A DNA stretch of 64,000 nt. Origin: Herminiimonas arsenitoxidans. GTDB lineage: Bacteria > Pseudomonadota > Gammaproteobacteria > Burkholderiales > Burkholderiaceae_D. The notes beneath the pieces were generated by a model that was given only the letters and a program-made list of their open reading frames with translations, did no database searches and had not been told where the DNA came from. How positions within the stretch are numbered: the stretch's first letter is position 1; each line of letters begins with the position of its first letter. Positions 7,893 through 16,741 of the stretch are shown here, one piece after another. Where the stretch lies: NCBI RefSeq assembly GCF_900130075.1, contig NZ_LT671418.1, forward strand, positions 1,736,001 to 1,800,000, read 5' to 3'. The translations under genes and the position numbers were made by a program.

Positions 7893-8592
7893 TTAGCCTT
7901 TCAGCGCTTCCGTCGCAGCTTCATCGATCAATGCAGTCACTTCTAGTGGCTTTGACGCCAGCGAAGCATGACTTGCCTTCAAGGTGATGATTTTTCTCGC
8001 ACCGAGTCGTGCCGACATCCGCTCCTGATTCACTGGCGAGATCATTCTGTCTTCACTTGAAATTTGATACCACGATGGTTTCTTTTTCCATGCAGGAGCA
8101 GTGATCGTGTCGCCGAAGGTACTGGCGAGAGGCGCTTTTTGCGTTACCGCCATCACTAGCCCTTCGTCCGGCGTCAGATCCTGACAAAAGCTTTCGTGGA
8201 ATTTATCCTGCTTGGCCCATAAATAACCATCACTATCAGGCGCAAGATTTTGTATAGCAACAGGCGGATGTTCTTGGGTAATGCCGCCGGCACTTTCTCC
8301 AGCATCGGGAGCAAATGCGGCGATATACACCAGACCAATGACGTTCGATTGATCACCTGCTTCCGTAATGACAGCACCGCCATACGAGTGACCGACCAGC
8401 AAGACTGGGCCTTGCTGTTGCGCGATCATTTTCCGTGTGCGCTCGGCATCATCTGCCAGTGATGTCAGTGGTAATTCCACCGCGTAAATAGATGTGTAAC
8501 CCTTACGTGACAGCTCGAGAATGACCTTGCTCCAATGTGCAGCGCCACCCCCAAAAACCATGTACCAAAATAATCGTAGGCTTGTTGTTCAT
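7893..8592 (-). pseudogene. Alpha/beta hydrolase, interrupted by a +1 frameshift near its 5' end
   Basis: From the ATG at 8592, which has a GGAGA ribosome site, the frame reads MNNKPTIILVHGFWG and then leaves the hydrolase frame. One base removed from the G5 run (plus-strand C5 at 8548-8552) restores VHGFWGGAAHWSKVI and the rest of a normal protein of about 232 residues. The remainder has the nucleophile elbow GHSYGG, an acid region and the late catalytic His in ASHASLAS. The rest is read from an internal ATG at 8561, which would lose the first strand and the HG oxyanion motif. This may be a real mutation, a switchable tract or a sequencing error. It lies just downstream of tetR on the same strand and may be co-transcribed. 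Confidence 0.75.
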
Positions 8593-8672
8593 GATCTATC
8601 TCCAATCTGTCATTAAAGAAAATTCACCAACTTCCGCGAATCATATTATTCAAATACTCAATGCCATGAGCA

Positions 8673-9329
8673 TTACGTTTGCGGCTTCAACAGCATATGC
8701 AACACCTTGCGATGTGTTTCCTTGATCTTCTGATATTCGCTCTCTGCCATGTTCGGATCAAAGATCATTTTTGCGACAGCCGCATAAAGCACAGGCGCCA
8801 TGATGAAACTGAAGTTATCGGTAAGCGGATTGGCAAACATCTCCCCCTTCGCCACATACTGATCAATCTGACGCTGCTGCTCGGCCCGCGCCGGCATCAC
8901 GGTTTCTTCGTGCCATCGTTGGATCAATGCCGGTACACGGTGACTCTCCGAGATCACAAGCCGGATGACTTCAACAGCCTGGGGCGTGAGGCCTGCGTAA
9001 GTCTTATCGATAAATGTATCGATCTGATCGTCGAGATTTAGATCCCCTTGCACGTGCTGCCAGAATCCTTGCGATGGAGCGAGCAAGTCTCTGAGCAAGG
9101 TTTCGAAGATTTCATCCTTGTTGGCGAAGTGCACGTAGAGATTGGCCTTGGATGTACCAGCGCGTTGAGCAATCTTGGAAATACTCGCTGCGGTAAAGCC
9201 TAGCGAACCGAACTCGATCAGTGCCGCATCCAGAATCTGTCGACGACGCACTTCTGGCAACAGGCGCACGCGTGTTTTAGTCACACTGTTTTTTTCTGCA
9301 CTGGCTTGTTTCTTTGGAGTTGATGTCAT
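8673..9329 (-). CDS. TetR-family transcriptional regulator
   Basis: The start at 9329 gives 218 residues (MTSTPKKQASAEK...). In-frame ATGs at 9413 and 9440 exist, but they overlap the operator-like palindrome and are less likely. The helix-turn-helix is typical: RRRQILDAALIEFGSLGF, then ISKIAQRAGTSKANLYVHF. The C-terminal ligand-binding domain resembles the AcrR/RutR type with a YCxxC-free C-terminal region. The palindrome at 9395-9416 upstream suggests autoregulation, and similar sites A and B sit ahead of the lipoprotein gene. The inducing ligand is unknown; the adjacent hydrolase hints at an ester or similar small molecule. The exact start is uncertain because no start has a strong ribosome site. 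Confidence 0.88.
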   Translation of the reverse strand: MTSTPKKQASAEKNSVTKTRVRLLPEVRRRQILDAALIEFGSLGFTAASISKIAQRAGTSKANLYVHFANKDEIFETLLRDLLAPSQGFWQHVQGDLNLDDQIDTFIDKTYAGLTPQAVEVIRLVISESHRVPALIQRWHEETVMPARAEQQRQIDQYVAKGEMFANPLTDNFSFIMAPVLYAAVAKMIFDPNMAESEYQKIKETHRKVLHMLLKPQT

Positions 9330-9394
9330 GGCTGTTTTTGTATCGCTGATTGCTTTGTTCGTGATTTGTTTTTCTAGATCGAAACGGCTGCACT

Positions 9395-9416
9395 TAAATG
9401 AACGACTGGTCATTAG
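9395..9416. promoter_or_regulatory. Operator C ahead of tetR
   Basis: The right arm GGTCATTAG (9408-9416) is identical to that of site B. The left arm TAAATGAAC (9395-9403) keeps six of nine bases. It sits 66 bp upstream of the chosen tetR start, consistent with autoregulation. Confidence 0.55.
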
Positions 9417-9570
9417 TTTAGACCATCGTGTAATCATCAATCAATAGAATTCAGACGGCATTCATCCACTGCCCGTCAGCAGCGACATTGATTTGCATAG
9501 GAAACGAACTGTGCTGAAGACACAATCGTGTCAGTCAAAGTGAATTCCCAAGACTTGCCACAAGCAATAA

Positions 9571-9595
9571 AAAAGCCGGCATCAGCCGGCTTTTT
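9571..9595. terminator. Intrinsic terminator after ilvD
   Basis: Arms aaaagccggc (9571-9580) and gccggctttt (9585-9594) around atca form a strong hairpin with T runs in both directions. On the minus strand it ends ilvD; on the plus strand it would stop read-through towards ilvD. Confidence 0.85.
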
Positions 9596-9616
9596 ACATA
9601 CATCAAACAATCAACA

Positions 9617-11290
9617 TCAGCCTGTAACAGCGCCTTTACTTGCAGTCGATGCCAAGGCTGCATATTTTGCCAATACGCCACGTGTATAACGCGGTGCAGG
9701 TTGTTTCCAGTTGGTGCGACGACGTGCGATTTCTTCTTCCGATACGTTCAATTGGATCAGCAATTGATGTGCATCGATAGTGACGGAATCGCCCTCTTCG
9801 ACCAAACCGATGAGACCGCCAACGAACGCTTCTGGTGAGACGTGACCAACGACCATGCCCCAGGTACCACCGGAGAAGCGACCATCGGTAATCAAGCCTA
9901 CCGATTCACCCAGACCTTGACCGACCAGTGCCGATGTTGGTGCCAACATCTCAGGCATGCCTGGACCACCTTTTGGTCCGAGGTAACGCATGACCAAGAC
10001 GTCGCCAGCGACGATTTTCTTCGCCATGATCGCGTCCATAGCCGAGTATTCGTCATCGAACACGCGTGCTGGACCAGTGATAACTGGATTTTTCAAACCG
10101 GTAATCTTGGCAACGCAACCTTCAGGTGACAGATTGCCTTTCAAAATCGCCAAGTGACCTTGCGCGTACAAAGCTTTGTCGATGGTGTGAATCACATCTT
10201 GATCAGCACGTGGCACCGATGGAATATTAGCCAGCGCTTCAGCAACGGTTTGACCGGTAATCGTCATGCAATCACCGTGCAGCAAACCGGCGTCGAGCAA
10301 TACTTTCATGACTTGTGGAATACCACCAGCTTTATGCAAATCGGTTGCCACGTATTTACCGGATGGCTTCAGATCGCAGATGACTGGTACTTTTTTACGC
10401 ATGCGTTCGAAGTCGTCGATGGTCCAATCGATTTCTGCAGCGTGTGCAATTGCGAGGAAGTGCAAGACCGCATTGGTCGAGCCGCCGGTTGCCATGATGA
10501 CGGCAACTGCATTTTCGATAGCTTTGCGCGTCACGATATCGCGTGGCTTCAAGTCGTTCTTGATCGCTTGGATCAGCACGCGCGCGGATTCCGCTGCGGA
10601 GCCAACTTTTTCATCGTCAGGATTCGCCATGGTCGATGAGTAAGGCAATGCCAGACCCAATGCTTCAAACGAAGACGACATGGTGTTCGCAGTGTACATA
10701 CCGCCGCAGGAACCAGCCGATGGGCAGGCATTGCGTTCGATACCGTCGAAATCTTCTTGCGACATACGACCAGCAGTAAATTCACCAACAGCTTCAAATG
10801 CTGAAACGATGGTCAGGTCTTTACCTTTCCAGTTACCCGGTTTGATGGTGCCGCCGTAAACATAGATACTAGGCACGTTGGTGCGCAGCATCGCGATCAT
10901 GCCGCCTGGCATATTCTTGTCGCAACCACCGATGACCAACACGCCGTCCATCCATTGGCCGTTGACTGCGGTTTCGATACAGTCGGCGATGACTTCGCGC
11001 GAAATCAGCGAATACTTCATGCCTTCCGTACCCATGGACATACCGTCGGAAATCGTCGGTGTGCCGAATACTTGTGGATTGCCGCCTTCATCCTTGATGG
11101 TTTTGATGGCGATATCTGCCAATTTTTGCAAACCGGAATTACATGGCGTGATCGTCGAGTGACCGTTGGCGACACCGACCATAGGTTTGTCGAAATCTTC
11201 CTTTTCGTAGCCCATTGCGTAATACATAGAGCGATTCGGGCTGCGGGAGATACCCTGCGTAATATTTTTCGAGCGGCGATTGAATGCCAT
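9617..11290 (-). CDS. ilvD: Dihydroxy-acid dehydratase
   Basis: Converts 2,3-dihydroxy-isovalerate and 2,3-dihydroxy-3-methylvalerate to the 2-keto acids of valine and isoleucine synthesis, using an Fe-S cluster and Mg. The start at 11290 (MAFNRRSKN) has GGAG 7 nt upstream and gives 557 residues, normal for the family. The cluster-binding Cys lie in [18 protein letters not shown] and [19 protein letters not shown]. Late motifs [19 protein letters not shown] are intact. It is a single gene, ended by the hairpin at 9571-9595, and divergent from a LysR gene that may regulate it. Confidence 0.97.
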   Translation of the reverse strand: MAFNRRSKNITQGISRSPNRSMYYAMGYEKEDFDKPMVGVANGHSTITPCNSGLQKLADIAIKTIKDEGGNPQVFGTPTISDGMSMGTEGMKYSLISREVIADCIETAVNGQWMDGVLVIGGCDKNMPGGMIAMLRTNVPSIYVYGGTIKPGNWKGKDLTIVSAFEAVGEFTAGRMSQEDFDGIERNACPSAGSCGGMYTANTMSSSFEALGLALPYSSTMANPDDEKVGSAAESARVLIQAIKNDLKPRDIVTRKAIENAVAVIMATGGSTNAVLHFLAIAHAAEIDWTIDDFERMRKKVPVICDLKPSGKYVATDLHKAGGIPQVMKVLLDAGLLHGDCMTITGQTVAEALANIPSVPRADQDVIHTIDKALYAQGHLAILKGNLSPEGCVAKITGLKNPVITGPARVFDDEYSAMDAIMAKKIVAGDVLVMRYLGPKGGPGMPEMLAPTSALVGQGLGESVGLITDGRFSGGTWGMVVGHVSPEAFVGGLIGLVEEGDSVTIDAHQLLIQLNVSEEEIARRRTNWKQPAPRYTRGVLAKYAALASTASKGAVTG

Positions 11291-11431
11291 GATGACTCCA
11301 GAAAGAATGCAAATCGGTACGTTGCAATAAAGGCTGCAACGATTGCCTGCCCGGTAACAGGGCAAATCCTTGAAAAGAGCGCCTAGATTGCCTTGCGTCG
11401 AGCCATGTGTCAAATATATGATTCCATCATG

Positions 11432-11454
11432 ATCAATATGTAGAATATATTGAT
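11432..11454. promoter_or_regulatory. Inverted repeat in the ilvD-lysR divergent promoter region
   Basis: Arms ATCAATAT (11432-11439) and ATATTGAT (11447-11454) are perfectly complementary around 7 nt. It lies 18 bp ahead of the LysR start and about 140 bp ahead of ilvD, a usual place for a LysR recognition site. The rest of 11291-11472 is AT-rich near the repeat and shows nothing else clear. Confidence 0.45.
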
Positions 11455-11472
11455 ATGAGGTAAATTATCGTT

Positions 11473-12366
11473 ATGAATATCGAATTAAGACAACTACGCC
11501 ACTTCGTCACCGTCGCCGAGGAAATGCACTTCGGCCGTGCTGCGCTACGCCTGCACATGACGCAACCGCCCTTGTCGCAATCGATACAAGCGCTGGAAGC
11601 CATGCTGGGCGTGCAGCTATTCCGCCGCACCAGCCGTAGCGTGGCGCTGACACCGGCCGGCATCGCTCTGCTGCCAGAAGCAAGACGCATCCTGCAACAA
11701 ACGGCGGCCTTGCCTGATTTGATGCGCCGTGCGGCATCCGGCGCATCCGGCCGCCTGTCTCTGGCATTTGTCTCGACCGCCGATTACAGCGTGTTACCGC
11801 CCTTTCTACGCGAATTCCGTGAAGCGTATCCTGCCGTGGAAATCGATCTGCGCGAAGCGACCACTGACATTCAACTGGACGATCTGGCCCAAGGACGCAT
11901 CGATGTCGGCCTGCTGATTCCACCTTTGCCGGACAAAGCCAAGCTGCAACTGGATTATTTACCGGTTTTATCTGAACCTTTGATTCTGGCTGCACCTAAG
12001 GGATTGAAGGCTTTGCGTGGAAAACAGACCGTGGCATTGCAGGCTGTAGCCGAGATGCCATTGATTATTTTCCCGCGACGGATTGCTCCTGCCTTTCATG
12101 ATGCGATTCTGGCTTGTTATCGCGACGCCGGTTTGACGCCGCATATCGGGCAGGAAGCGATACAGATGCAAACCATCATCGGTTTAGTGTCTGCCGGCAT
12201 GGGTATCGCGCTTGTGCCACAATCCGTCTCAAACCTAAAACGACCTGGCGTCGACTATAAAGCGCTGGCAAATAAAACGCCTTTAGTCGAAACCGGTTTG
12301 GCATGGCGACGCGATAATACGTCGCCGGTGCTGAACGCTTTTCTTGAATTATTGCGAAAGAAATAG
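11473..12366 (+). CDS. LysR-family transcriptional regulator
   Basis: A 297-residue regulator. The N-terminal winged helix-turn-helix is classic: ELRQLRHFVTVAEEMHFGRA, then LHMTQPPLSQSIQALEAMLG and LFRRTSR. The C-terminal periplasmic-binding-like effector domain starts near residue 90 (GRLSLAFVSTADYSVLPPFL). It resembles the BenM/CatR-type subgroup in length and order. It is divergent from ilvD with a palindrome between them, so it may control ilvD or itself; this is inference from position. lgt follows only 3 bp after its stop. Confidence 0.92.
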   Translation: MNIELRQLRHFVTVAEEMHFGRAALRLHMTQPPLSQSIQALEAMLGVQLFRRTSRSVALTPAGIALLPEARRILQQTAALPDLMRRAASGASGRLSLAFVSTADYSVLPPFLREFREAYPAVEIDLREATTDIQLDDLAQGRIDVGLLIPPLPDKAKLQLDYLPVLSEPLILAAPKGLKALRGKQTVALQAVAEMPLIIFPRRIAPAFHDAILACYRDAGLTPHIGQEAIQMQTIIGLVSAGMGIALVPQSVSNLKRPGVDYKALANKTPLVETGLAWRRDNTSPVLNAFLELLRKK

Positions 12367-12369
12367 AAC

Positions 12370-13167
12370 ATGTGGATTCATCCTATGCCCGATCCGATTG
12401 CCATTTCAATCGGACCACTCGCCATCCGCTGGTACGGTTTGATGTATTTGGCTGCATTTGCCCAGTTCATCTGGCTGGCACGCATACGCATCAAGCAACC
12501 GCATATTGCACGCGCCGGCTGGCGCAAGGAAGACATCGAGGACATGCTGTTCTACGGTGTGCTCGGCGTGGTGATAGGCGGCCGATTGGGCGAAGTTCTG
12601 TTTTACGATCCTAGTTATTACTTCTCGAATCCGCTGGAAATCTTCAAGGTATGGAAAGGCGGCATGTCCTTCCACGGTGGCTTCCTCGGCGTACTGTTTG
12701 CGATGAGTATTTGGGCGCACAAACAAAAACGCAATGTGCTCGACGTGTGGGATTTCATCGCGCCTATGGTGCCGCTCGGTTATGCCTTTGGTCGTCTCGG
12801 CAACTTCATCAATGCAGAATTACCGGGCCGCGTTGCCGATGCATCGCTGCCATGGGCCATGATCTGGCCGAATGTCGATAATCTGCCGCGTCATCCGTCC
12901 CCTCTGTATCAAGCCTTGGTCGATGGCGTACTAATGTTTATCCTGCTCTGGCTGTTTGCACGCAAGGAACGTCCACGCATGGCGGTCGGTGGCATGTTCT
13001 GCTTGTTATATGGCTCGGCACGTTTCTTCACCGAATACTTCCGCATACCGGATTACGAAGTGCACTTCGCTAATATCACTATCTCTGCCGGACAGATGTT
13101 GTCAGTACCGCTGATCGTGTTGGGTATCGTCATGCTGCTGATTGCTTATCGCAAGAAAGCTGCTTAA
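12370..13167 (+). CDS. lgt: Prolipoprotein diacylglyceryl transferase
   Basis: An inner-membrane enzyme that attaches diacylglycerol from phosphatidylglycerol to the lipobox Cys of prelipoproteins. 265 residues with about seven membrane spans. The family signature [14 protein letters not shown] is intact, as is the HGGFLG motif ([12 protein letters not shown]) and the late [11 protein letters not shown]. The length equals typical Lgt. It starts 3 bp after the lysR stop, and a PAP2-like membrane gene follows. The product would serve the lipoproteins encoded elsewhere in this window. Confidence 0.97.
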   Translation: MWIHPMPDPIAISIGPLAIRWYGLMYLAAFAQFIWLARIRIKQPHIARAGWRKEDIEDMLFYGVLGVVIGGRLGEVLFYDPSYYFSNPLEIFKVWKGGMSFHGGFLGVLFAMSIWAHKQKRNVLDVWDFIAPMVPLGYAFGRLGNFINAELPGRVADASLPWAMIWPNVDNLPRHPSPLYQALVDGVLMFILLWLFARKERPRMAVGGMFCLLYGSARFFTEYFRIPDYEVHFANITISAGQMLSVPLIVLGIVMLLIAYRKKAA

Positions 13168-13198
13168 TGACCTTCTCTTATCGATTACAGACTGGCTT

Positions 13199-13813
13199 AT
13201 GATTTCCTGGCTCGCATTTACCAAACTCGCTGATACCAACTTCACTCTCCCTCTCGCTGCACTGCTAGCCATCTGGCTGGCTTGTGCACGCGAATGGAAA
13301 TCAGCCTTCTGGTGGTGCCTGCTGCTTGGATTCGGTCTATTGATCGTTGCGGCGACCAAGATTGCCTATGTCGGTTGGGGTATAGGCATCGCATCTGTCG
13401 ACTTCAAAGGCTTTAGTGGGCATGCCATGCGCGCTGCCACGATAGCGCCGCCGCTGATCTACATCCTTCTGCAAAGACAGAGACAACAGATCCGTCTGGC
13501 TGGCCTGTTATTCGCAATCGGATTCTCTATCGCCATCTGCATCTCACGCTTGGTGCTCGGCGCACATTCAGTCTCCGAAGCTATCAGTGGATTGCTGCTC
13601 GGCCTGCTCATCAGTTTTTGTTTTATTTGGACTTGTTCGCAGCGTCCAACAGTTACCTTCGATCGTCGTCTGCTGATCGCAGGTTTGATCTTGCTGTTAC
13701 CACTTGTAAGTATGGAACCGGCACCGACGGAAAACTGGATACAGCGTGTTGCAGTTGCTCTCGCCGGCAGTGAACATACCAATGACATCATTGAACGCAT
13801 GCGCGGACATTGA
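13199..13813 (+). CDS. PAP2-like membrane phosphatase family protein
   Basis: A polytopic membrane protein of 204 residues with about six hydrophobic segments. It has the PAP2 core motifs FSGHAMRAA (PSGH-like) and SRLVLGAHSVSE (SR-x5-H-x3-D-like). The last Asp of that motif is Glu here, and a clear KX6RP motif is missing. It may be a divergent lipid or isoprenyl-diphosphate phosphatase, or an inactive relative. The start at 13199 is chosen because the upstream extension overlaps lgt. It follows lgt by 31 bp and precedes the convergent flippase gene. Confidence 0.7.
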   Translation: MISWLAFTKLADTNFTLPLAALLAIWLACAREWKSAFWWCLLLGFGLLIVAATKIAYVGWGIGIASVDFKGFSGHAMRAATIAPPLIYILLQRQRQQIRLAGLLFAIGFSIAICISRLVLGAHSVSEAISGLLLGLLISFCFIWTCSQRPTVTFDRRLLIAGLILLLPLVSMEPAPTENWIQRVAVALAGSEHTNDIIERMRGH

Positions 13814-13845
13814 TCTAGCCTGACCTCTTCCGCGCACGACTAAAG

Positions 13846-15300
13846 CTATCTACTTCTGGCACTGCGCAGCTCACCGCTGCGCCAGTTCGCCAGCATGCCA
13901 GGCAACATTCTGCGGTAGAGAAAAAACACTATCGCCGCATAACTGACTGCTCCCGCCAACATAGACACCAGCAATACCGATAGCAGCGACAAGCCGCGAT
14001 CTGCAAGCGCAAGCTGTACCGCGACCACGCACACTGCCATCGTCGCTGTACAGAAAAATGGCGTAGCCAGCGGCTTCAATTGCTGCAGCATCGGAATGCC
14101 TGCATATTTACGCAGCAGATAAAGGCCCAACGGATACGTCACTGCAACGCGGCAAGACCATGCCAGGATGATATAGATAGGCGCGTGATTCGCAGTCAGA
14201 AAAACCACCGCTATCGTGCAGATACTCGCGAACACACCTGGCATCAGCAAGGCACGCGGATGGCCCAGTGCACGCAGATATGGACTGACGAAAATACGCG
14301 TGAAGCTCGTCACCCAAATCAGACACAAGACGACGATCATCGGAATCGCTTCCGACCATTTGTCACCTAGCAGCAGCGGCACCCATTGCTGTGCGGTCAA
14401 GGCCAGTCCGATAAAAATCGGCGTCGCCACAAACGCCATGATCTGCGTCACTTGCATGAAGGCACTTTGTAATCGCTCTCTATCCTGCTGCATCGATGAG
14501 AACAGCGGCAAGCCGATGCGTCCCGCCACACTACCGACGACATTCGACAAGGCATCACTCGCCTTGAAAGCAACACTCACCAGACCCAGCACATTCAAAC
14601 CATGGATGGCACCGATCAGCAGATTAAAGCCCCGCGTCAGGAAAGCCCACAACGCTCCTTCGAGCATGACCGGGAAGCCAAATGCGACTAGCTGTTTTGC
14701 ATGTGGCATGGAGAACCGTCGCTGCGGCCAGCGTTTCTGTCCGCGCCAAAAGATCGCAGTCAAAATCAGATTCTGTACAACACCGGCGATCACTATGCTC
14801 CACACACCGAAATGCGCCACTGCCAATCCGATCGCAACCAGGCAATAACTCAAGCGCCCGGCCACAGTACGTCGCGCAATCGCCTTGGTGCGCAACTTGC
14901 GATCCAGCATTGCCGACGGCAGCAAGTTCAAACCGGTAAACATGCAGGCTGTACCTTCGATGATCAAAATGGTACCGACCAAAGATTGCTGCATGAAGTA
15001 GATGAAGTAAAGACCCACACCGAGGCAAAAAACAAAACCGACTATGCCGAGGCAGACTGATACCCAGAATGCGCTATCGATATGCAGCATATTGATCGGT
15101 CGACGCTGTATCAATGCTTCGTTGATGCCGAGTGCGATCACTAGTTGCGTCATCAGGACGATAGCCTGCGCGAAGGCAACGCTGCCGAAGTCAGCTGGCG
15201 TCAGCACACGCGTCATGATCGCCAACGTCAGAAAACCGAGCAGACCGACGCCCAGGCTATCGACTATCGCCCATGGCACTACGCGTCGCATGTTCTTCAT
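13846..15300 (-). CDS. Wzx-like oligosaccharide flippase
   Basis: A 484-residue inner-membrane protein with 12-14 predicted spans, of the polysaccharide transport/MATE-like flippase family (opening AIVDSLGVGLLGFLTLAIM and PADFGSVAFAQ). It would move undecaprenyl-linked repeat units to the periplasm for polymerisation. It is the last gene of the minus-strand exopolysaccharide cluster and lies 22 bp after the ManC-like gene. Its partner would be the Wzy-like protein at 25.8-27.2 kb. LPS O-antigen export is an alternative, but the surrounding Eps genes favour exopolysaccharide. Confidence 0.88.
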   Translation of the reverse strand: MKNMRRVVPWAIVDSLGVGLLGFLTLAIMTRVLTPADFGSVAFAQAIVLMTQLVIALGINEALIQRRPINMLHIDSAFWVSVCLGIVGFVFCLGVGLYFIYFMQQSLVGTILIIEGTACMFTGLNLLPSAMLDRKLRTKAIARRTVAGRLSYCLVAIGLAVAHFGVWSIVIAGVVQNLILTAIFWRGQKRWPQRRFSMPHAKQLVAFGFPVMLEGALWAFLTRGFNLLIGAIHGLNVLGLVSVAFKASDALSNVVGSVAGRIGLPLFSSMQQDRERLQSAFMQVTQIMAFVATPIFIGLALTAQQWVPLLLGDKWSEAIPMIVVLCLIWVTSFTRIFVSPYLRALGHPRALLMPGVFASICTIAVVFLTANHAPIYIILAWSCRVAVTYPLGLYLLRKYAGIPMLQQLKPLATPFFCTATMAVCVVAVQLALADRGLSLLSVLLVSMLAGAVSYAAIVFFLYRRMLPGMLANWRSGELRSARSR

Positions 15301-15322
15301 GGCAATACCGTTCTATGCAACA

Positions 15323-16741
15323 TCACGCTCGTTGATAGACATCGTCAAAACGCACAATGTCATCTTCTCCCAGATAAGCTCCTGATTGCACTTCGATCAG
15401 GTGGAGCGGCATCTTGCCCGGATTTTCAAGTCTGTGCGTGGTGCCGATGGGAATGTAGATGGATTCATTTTCAGTCAGCAGCCTGACCGTCTCGCCGCAG
15501 GTGATGCGTGCAGTGCCGGTCACAACGACCCAATGCTCTGCGCGATGGTGATGCATCTGCAACGATAGCTTCTCGCCCGGATCAACCGTGATGCGTTTGA
15601 CCTGGAAACGCTCGCCAGCATCGATACCTTCATAGGAACCCCACGGCCGGTACACACGGGTATGGTTCAGATGTTCGCTGCGTTGCTCCAGTTTCAAGTG
15701 ATCAACCACATGCTTGACGCGCTGCACCTGATCCTTAGCCACGATCAGGACTGCATCCTTGGTTTCAACCACGATCAGGTTGTCGACACCTATCGCCGCG
15801 ACGAAGCGGCTCTCGGAGCGGATCAACGTATCTGTCACGCCATCCGTATAGACATCACCGTGCAGAATATTTCCATTTTTATCACCGGGCTGTATTTCTG
15901 CCAAAGCCGACCATGAGCCGACATCGCTCCAGCCTATATCGACCGGAATCACCAACGCATGCGCAGTATGTTCCATCACCGCAAAATCAATAGACTCTGC
16001 CGGACAAGCCGCATAGGCCGTTTCATCCAGACGGCAAAAGGATAAATCGTTGTACGCATCGTGTACTGCAAGCGCACAACATTGCGCCATCTCCGGCTGC
16101 AAGCGCTGCAGCTCGGCCAGATAAGCGGAAGCGCGGAACATGAACATGCCACTATTCCACGAATAATTTTTATCGGCGACGAATTGCTCTGCAGTGGCAC
16201 GATCCGGTTTCTCGACAAAGCGCTCCACCGAAAAACAGGTATCGGATGCATCTAACGCCGCACCGCGACGTATATAGCCATAACCGGTTTCAGCTGAAGT
16301 CGGCACGATGCCGAAAGTCGCCAGTGCGGTAGTGCCGATCGCATCTGCTGCCAGCATCACCGCGAGATGGAAGGCATCCGGATCGCTGATCATGTGATCG
16401 GCCGGCAATACCAGCATCACCGCATCAGGATCGACAGCGCTCAGGTAATTGGCCGCAGCTGCAACCGCAGGTGCCGTATTACGTCCTTGCGCTTCCAGCA
16501 AGATTGCCGTCGGTGTCACGCCTATCTGGCGCAATTGCTCGGCTACCAGAAAGCGATGATCGTTACCGCATACGATGAGCGGTGGCGCGATACCCTTCCA
16601 AGTAGCGACGCGTAATACGGTGTCCTGCAACATCGTGCGCTCGGACACCAGCGGCAGCAATTGCTTGGGCAATGCTGCACGCGATAGCGGCCATAATCGA
16701 CTACCCGATCCACCAGACAGAATGACTGGATAAATCTTCAC
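15323..16741 (-). CDS. manC: Mannose-1-phosphate guanylyltransferase / mannose-6-phosphate isomerase
   Basis: A bifunctional enzyme of 472 residues for GDP-mannose. The N-terminal nucleotidyltransferase has SGGSGSRLWPLSR and the FVEKPD motif. The C-terminal cupin (type II isomerase) has the metal motif QMHHHRAEHWVVVTG. It makes GDP-mannose from GTP and mannose-1-phosphate, and mannose-6-phosphate from fructose-6-phosphate. Its start overlaps the preceding sugar-nucleotide gene by 4 bp. It implies mannose, or a sugar made from GDP-mannose, in the polymer. The symbol follows the family; XanB or AlgA would be equally fitting names. Confidence 0.93.
   Translation of the reverse strand: MKIYPVILSGGSGSRLWPLSRAALPKQLLPLVSERTMLQDTVLRVATWKGIAPPLIVCGNDHRFLVAEQLRQIGVTPTAILLEAQGRNTAPAVAAAANYLSAVDPDAVMLVLPADHMISDPDAFHLAVMLAADAIGTTALATFGIVPTSAETGYGYIRRGAALDASDTCFSVERFVEKPDRATAEQFVADKNYSWNSGMFMFRASAYLAELQRLQPEMAQCCALAVHDAYNDLSFCRLDETAYAACPAESIDFAVMEHTAHALVIPVDIGWSDVGSWSALAEIQPGDKNGNILHGDVYTDGVTDTLIRSESRFVAAIGVDNLIVVETKDAVLIVAKDQVQRVKHVVDHLKLEQRSEHLNHTRVYRPWGSYEGIDAGERFQVKRITVDPGEKLSLQMHHHRAEHWVVVTGTARITCGETVRLLTENESIYIPIGTTHRLENPGKMPLHLIEVQSGAYLGEDDIVRFDDVYQRA

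Noticed and set aside
9330..9440. A longer TetR protein starting at 9440 or 9413
   Set aside because: Those starts place the operator-like palindrome inside the coding region and add a tail without similarity to TetR proteins; no ribosome site supports them.
10154..10639. A 161-codon frame opposite ilvD
   Set aside because: Antisense shadow of a conserved gene with no domain or start signal.
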